Below are positions 6,156-8,226 of a DNA stretch of 8,226 nucleotides, in pieces; positions within the stretch are counted from its first letter, which is position 1, and every line of letters begins with the position of its first letter. The notes beneath the pieces are model-generated. The model ran no database searches, was not told the origin of the DNA, and was given only the letters and a program-made list of their open reading frames with translations. Origin of the DNA: Actinomycetes bacterium (GTDB lineage: Bacteria; Actinomycetota; Acidimicrobiia; Acidimicrobiales; Acidimicrobiaceae); assembly GCA_021790855.1 (NCBI GenBank), contig JAJYFP010000025.1, positions 1-8,226 of the forward strand, in the 5' to 3' direction. The position numbers and the translations under genes were made by a program.

Positions 6156-7177
6156 TCCTTGGAGTCCTCTCTTCCTTGGAACTCAACCCGATCGTATGCA
6201 TTTACTATACGAGACACGATCGGATGCCGAACTACGTCTCTTGATCCCAGATGTATGAACACTAGGTCATCTACGTTGGAGAGAGTGCTCTCTATACCTA
6301 CTAGACCTGAACGTCCGTTTGGTACGTCGATTTGGGTTGTGTCGCCAGTTACAACAACCTTAGACCCAAAGCCAATTCGTGTCAGGAACATCTTCATCTG
6401 CTCTGGTGTAGTATTTTGTGCCTCATCTAAGATGATAAAGCTCGAGTTCAACGTCCGGCCACGCATAAACGCCAAAGGCGCGACCTCAATCGTTCCACGT
6501 TCCAGAAGTCTTTGAGTAACTTCAGGCTCGATGATATCATAAAGGGCATCGTATAGTGGGCGAAGATAGGGATCTACCTTAGCCATGAGGTCTCCCGGTA
6601 AGAACCCGAGACGTTCTCCCGCTTCGACCGCCGGTCGTGTAAGGATAATTCTGTTCACAGCTTTTTGTTGTAACGCTTGGATAGCGAGAGCTACAGCGAG
6701 ATAGGACTTTCCAGTACCTGCAGGACCAATTCCAAAGGTAACGACGTTCTTCGCAATCGCTTCAACGTAACGTCTCTGACCAGCGGTCTTGGGTTTCACC
6801 GCTTTTCCCTTGGCTGAACGGAGCAGCTCTAGATTCACGATGTCCGAAGGGATTTCATTGGCTTTTATCATATCGATGGTTCTGGCTAGGTTGTACTTCT
6901 CAATATGTTCGCCGCTTTCCACCAACATGATCAACTCTTCAAACAGCTTGGCCACCGACGTAGCTTCCACTCCAACAATCGCTATCTCGTTCCCACGAGC
7001 AGTGATTGCCACCTCCGGAAACGCGCTTTCCACTGCACGCAAGTGCTCATCGTTCATCCCCAAAATACCTAACATCGTCTGATTTCTAGGTACGACCAAG
7101 TTCACCCTATCGGTCAAGTGGCACCGTTCTTTTCGCCCCGGACTCGGCGACTGTAGACTTTCAACTCTTCTCAGCAT
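6152..7177 (-). CDS. PhoH family P-loop ATPase (PhoH-like protein)
   Basis: PhoH-like ATPases are related to superfamily I helicase cores and are almost always next to ybeY; a role in RNA metabolism is suspected. From the ATG at 7177 the protein has 341 residues, close to the family norm. An N-terminal KH-like domain (about 30-95) precedes the ATPase. Walker A is GPAGTGKS (151-158), followed by ILTRPAVEAGERLGFLPGD (178-196), Walker B with IILDEAQN (248-255), and the TGDTTQID sensor segment (277-284). The C-terminus ends in a charged tail. The open frame continues upstream to a TTG at 7279, which would add 34 residues, but that stretch covers two inverted repeats and a promoter-like region and does not resemble the family. 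GTG 7105 is another possibility. No candidate start has a well-spaced SD. It is the first gene of the minus-strand train. Confidence 0.95.
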   Translation of the reverse strand: MLRRVESLQSPSPGRKERCHLTDRVNLVVPRNQTMLGILGMNDEHLRAVESAFPEVAITARGNEIAIVGVEATSVAKLFEELIMLVESGEHIEKYNLARTIDMIKANEIPSDIVNLELLRSAKGKAVKPKTAGQRRYVEAIAKNVVTFGIGPAGTGKSYLAVALAIQALQQKAVNRIILTRPAVEAGERLGFLPGDLMAKVDPYLRPLYDALYDIIEPEVTQRLLERGTIEVAPLAFMRGRTLNSSFIILDEAQNTTPEQMKMFLTRIGFGSKVVVTGDTTQIDVPNGRSGLVGIESTLSNVDDLVFIHLGSRDVVRHPIVSRIVNAYDRVEFQGREDSKE

Positions 7178-7211
7178 CTCCTTCAGTCTTCTACGATACA
7201 GGACATTAAGT

Positions 7212-7224
7212 GTAGAACTTCTAC
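7212..7224. promoter_or_regulatory. Perfect inverted repeat GTAGAA-C-TTCTAC, operator-like
   Basis: Two 6-bp arms around one central base, upstream of the likely phoH ATG at 7177. It lies just downstream of the predicted phoH transcription start (about 7243), where a dimeric repressor could act. It does not match the actinobacterial LexA box. The binding protein is unknown. Confidence 0.4.
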
Positions 7225-7234
7225 TCAAAATCGT

Positions 7235-7250
7235 ACTAAAGAAATTTAGT
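7235..7250. promoter_or_regulatory. Perfect inverted repeat ACTAAA-GAAA-TTTAGT, operator-like
   Basis: Two perfect 6-bp arms around a 4-base GAAA centre, with the centre about 24 bp (a little over two helical turns) from that of the repeat at 7212-7224. It overlaps the expected phoH transcription start and lies just upstream of the plus-strand -10-like hexamer, so a protein bound here could affect both directions. As RNA it would form an AU-rich hairpin with a GAAA loop. Confidence 0.4.
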
Positions 7251-7279
7251 TCATATGATTTGTGATTAATGTCGAACAA
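7250..7279 (-). promoter_or_regulatory. Candidate phoH-operon promoter (TTGTTC, 18 bp, TATGAA)
   Basis: On the minus strand TTGTTC (7279-7274) and TATGAA (7255-7250) are separated by 18 bp, a fair sigma-70-type match. The transcript would begin near 7243 and give a leader of about 66 nt before ATG 7177. It would serve phoH and probably the genes downstream. Found by eye only. Confidence 0.35.
7254..7259 (+). promoter_or_regulatory. Candidate plus-strand -10 box (TATGAT)
   Basis: TATGAT overlaps the minus-strand -10-like hexamer and would start transcription near 7266, upstream of the GTG at 7286 and after the GTG at 7262. No convincing -35 hexamer is seen at 16-18 bp, so this is weak. Confidence 0.22.
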
Positions 7280-7864
7280 ACTAGAGTGAAAGATGAGGGT
7301 AATGACAAAGATTTCATAACCGAAATGGAGCTAGAGAGGTTAAACACCGAACTCGAAAGTCGTCACCGTCTCTTTGAGCACTTTGATGCAGTAAAACAAG
7401 GAAATCTAGCTCTCGATACACTGACCTTTGATCAACTCATATCAGATCTGTGCCGAATGGGGCGTGCCGCCAGGGTTACAGATCACAGATCCAATACCAC
7501 CGAAGGCCATTTCACCGTAGTGGGAAAGGACTTTGTGAAGTATACGACTTTAGATGGCGTCGAGTCCATTCTCCCAAAGGCAACCGTTGTAGCTGTCTCA
7601 CCTATACTCAAAGGCAGCTCGACCGACTCGCAACGAACGCCGGGCTTGCTCAGACCCAAGCTATCTATGGTAGCCTTCTTGGACTCAGCCGTTCGGCGTG
7701 GCTCTACTTTAAAGGTTGAGTTCAGATTCCAAAACACTGCCGTTCAAGGTCGATTCCTTGGAACTGGAGCTGACCTCATAGTGGTATCTCCTCACAACCC
7801 CAAAGAGCCAATCTTCATAGCTACACCACAGGTCGGATCTATAAAACTCATGGTTTTAGAGTAG
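7262..7864 (+). CDS. Hypothetical protein with two tandem Sm-like repeat units
   Basis: I do not recognise a named family. The frame of up to 200 residues begins with a charged, probably helical segment (about 19-46). Two units of similar layout follow, each a short helix then five predicted strands. Unit one is about 56-114, with the strand pair TTEGHFTVVGKDFVKYTT (79-96); unit two is about 133-197, with AVQGRFLGTGADLIVVSP (160-177). The xxGxhxxhGxDhhxh pattern resembles the Sm1 signature of Sm/Hfq-like barrels, so a nucleic-acid or oligomeric role is possible; this is inference. The start is uncertain: GTG 7262 gives the maximal frame, but GTG 7286 or ATG 7325 may be real since the promoter region overlaps, and none has an SD. 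It diverges from phoH and overlaps the HTH gene tail to tail by 9 bp. Confidence 0.72.
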   Translation: MINVEQTRVKDEGNDKDFITEMELERLNTELESRHRLFEHFDAVKQGNLALDTLTFDQLISDLCRMGRAARVTDHRSNTTEGHFTVVGKDFVKYTTLDGVESILPKATVVAVSPILKGSSTDSQRTPGLLRPKLSMVAFLDSAVRRGSTLKVEFRFQNTAVQGRFLGTGADLIVVSPHNPKEPIFIATPQVGSIKLMVLE

Positions 7865-8092
7865 TTCGTCCTCTTGGATGTCTACTGATCCACCTTGTTC
7901 ATAGAGGTGTTTCAGCTGTCCTGGAGTTATACGAACCGACTCGAGGTAACTGCCAACATCTACACTTTTTATACGAATAACTCTGCCTATCTGATATGCA
8001 CCAATTCGTCCTTCATCTATAAGGCGATACAGAGTCCTCACGGTTACTCCAAGCTCTTCAGCCGCTTCTTTCGTACTCATCCACTCTGACAT
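7856..8092 (-). CDS. Excisionase/MerR-type helix-turn-helix DNA-binding protein (78 aa)
   Basis: A small DNA-binding protein with the HTH_17 (excisionase-like) winged helix: MSTKEAAEELGVTVRTLYRLIDEGRI (5-30) forms the helix-turn-helix and YQIGRVIRIKSVDV (33-46) the wing and following helix start. The C-terminal RITPGQLKHLYE (54-65) matches a PGxLxHLY tail I recall in actinobacterial chromosomal homologues, and an acidic tail ends the protein. These homologues are chromosomal regulators in the general mould of BldC, not phage excisionases, and nothing mobile is nearby. The ATG at 8092 is supported by GAGGTG 8 nt upstream; an internal ATG at 8080 lacks such spacing. Its stop lies inside the end of the converging plus-strand gene. 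Target sites are unknown; the inverted repeats near 7212-7250 are candidates worth testing. Confidence 0.85.
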   Translation of the reverse strand: MSEWMSTKEAAEELGVTVRTLYRLIDEGRIGAYQIGRVIRIKSVDVGSYLESVRITPGQLKHLYEQGGSVDIQEDELL

Positions 8093-8100
8093 CTAGGACC

Positions 8101-8106
8101 ACCTCG
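8101..8106 (-). promoter_or_regulatory. Shine-Dalgarno site (GAGGTG) of the HTH gene
   Basis: GAGGTG on the minus strand, 8 nt before the ATG at 8092, selects this start over the internal ATG at 8080. Further upstream (8107-8196) I see short palindromes TAACGTTA and TTCGAA but no convincing -35/-10 pair. Confidence 0.6.
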
Positions 8107-8196
8107 AAGAGATAACGTTAAATTCGAACCATAAGCTACCGTCACTACATACACTACCTGATACTTGATTATCTTTCGTACCATTTACTTTATAGG

Positions 8197-8226
8197 CTAC
8201 TCATCCTTGCTCTCGCCGTCTTCGAT
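8197..8226 (-). CDS. Possible C-terminal tail of an upstream minus-strand gene (partial)
   Basis: From the right edge one minus-strand frame reads IEDGESKDE and then TAG at 8199-8197. An acidic tail of this kind is a plausible protein end and would place another gene about 100 bp before the HTH gene. The two other frames also close within 12 codons, so the choice rests only on composition and is weak. Confidence 0.22.
   Translation of the reverse strand: MEDGESKDE

Noticed and set aside
5995..6201. Minus-strand 68-codon open frame over the phoH-ybeY junction
   Set aside because: Out-of-frame shadow of phoH and ybeY, rich in Arg, Gly and Cys with no SD or motif.
7856..8092. HTH gene as phage or plasmid excisionase marking a mobile element
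   Set aside because: No integrase, attachment repeats or composition change nearby, and the PGxLxHLY tail resembles chromosomal actinobacterial homologues.
8080..8188. Small minus-strand frame from an ATG near 8187 into the HTH gene
   Set aside because: It has no ribosome site and ends out of frame inside the HTH coding region; a typical chance frame.
8093..8196. tRNA T-loop-like string GGTTCGAAT on the minus strand upstream of the HTH gene
   Set aside because: The base after the loop is T where C61 is needed, the T-stem arms do not pair, and no anticodon arm or acceptor stem is present.

Overview
The window is a compact stretch of bacterial chromosome. Its base composition is moderate (about half G+C by eye) and nearly all of it is coding. 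The gene set and several family features (single-chain alpha2-type glycyl-tRNA synthetase, a nitrobindin-like protein, an excisionase-type HTH protein ending in a PGxLxHLY tail, widespread GTG/TTG and SD-less starts) fit an actinobacterium. My best guess is an Acidimicrobiia-like lineage of moderate GC, such as the acidophilic iron oxidisers. That placement is inference from remembered families; no search was run.

Positions 1-7177 are one long minus-strand gene train, read right to left: phoH, ybeY, a CorC/HlyC-type CBS-domain membrane protein, era, a nitrobindin-like haem protein, uppS, an unlisted 55-residue membrane microprotein, recO, then glyS running off the left edge. Most junctions are 4-bp stop/start overlaps or gaps below 61 bp. 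The largest gap, 125 bp before glyS, holds a candidate leaderless promoter. Several of these genes concern RNA and ribosomes: YbeY (rRNA maturation and quality control), Era (30S assembly), PhoH (an ATPase commonly linked to YbeY) and GlyRS. UppS makes the lipid carrier for cell-wall synthesis, RecO acts in recombination repair, and CorC/HlyC probably in cation homeostasis.

Positions about 7178-7285 are a divergent control region with two perfect inverted repeats and overlapping promoter-like hexamers. To its right a plus-strand gene of unknown function (7262-7864) appears to contain two tandem Sm-like beta-barrel repeats. It converges on, and overlaps by 9 bp, a minus-strand gene for a small excisionase/MerR-type DNA-binding protein (7856-8092). 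The last 130 bases hold that gene's upstream region and possibly the C-terminal tail of another minus-strand gene.

I see no rRNA, tRNA, CRISPR array, insertion sequence, phage gene or strong intrinsic terminator. The left seven-eighths is ordinary housekeeping. The less-described items are the two-repeat unknown protein with its divergent operator-like sites, the membrane microprotein between uppS and recO, and the haem protein inside the era-uppS-recO cluster.
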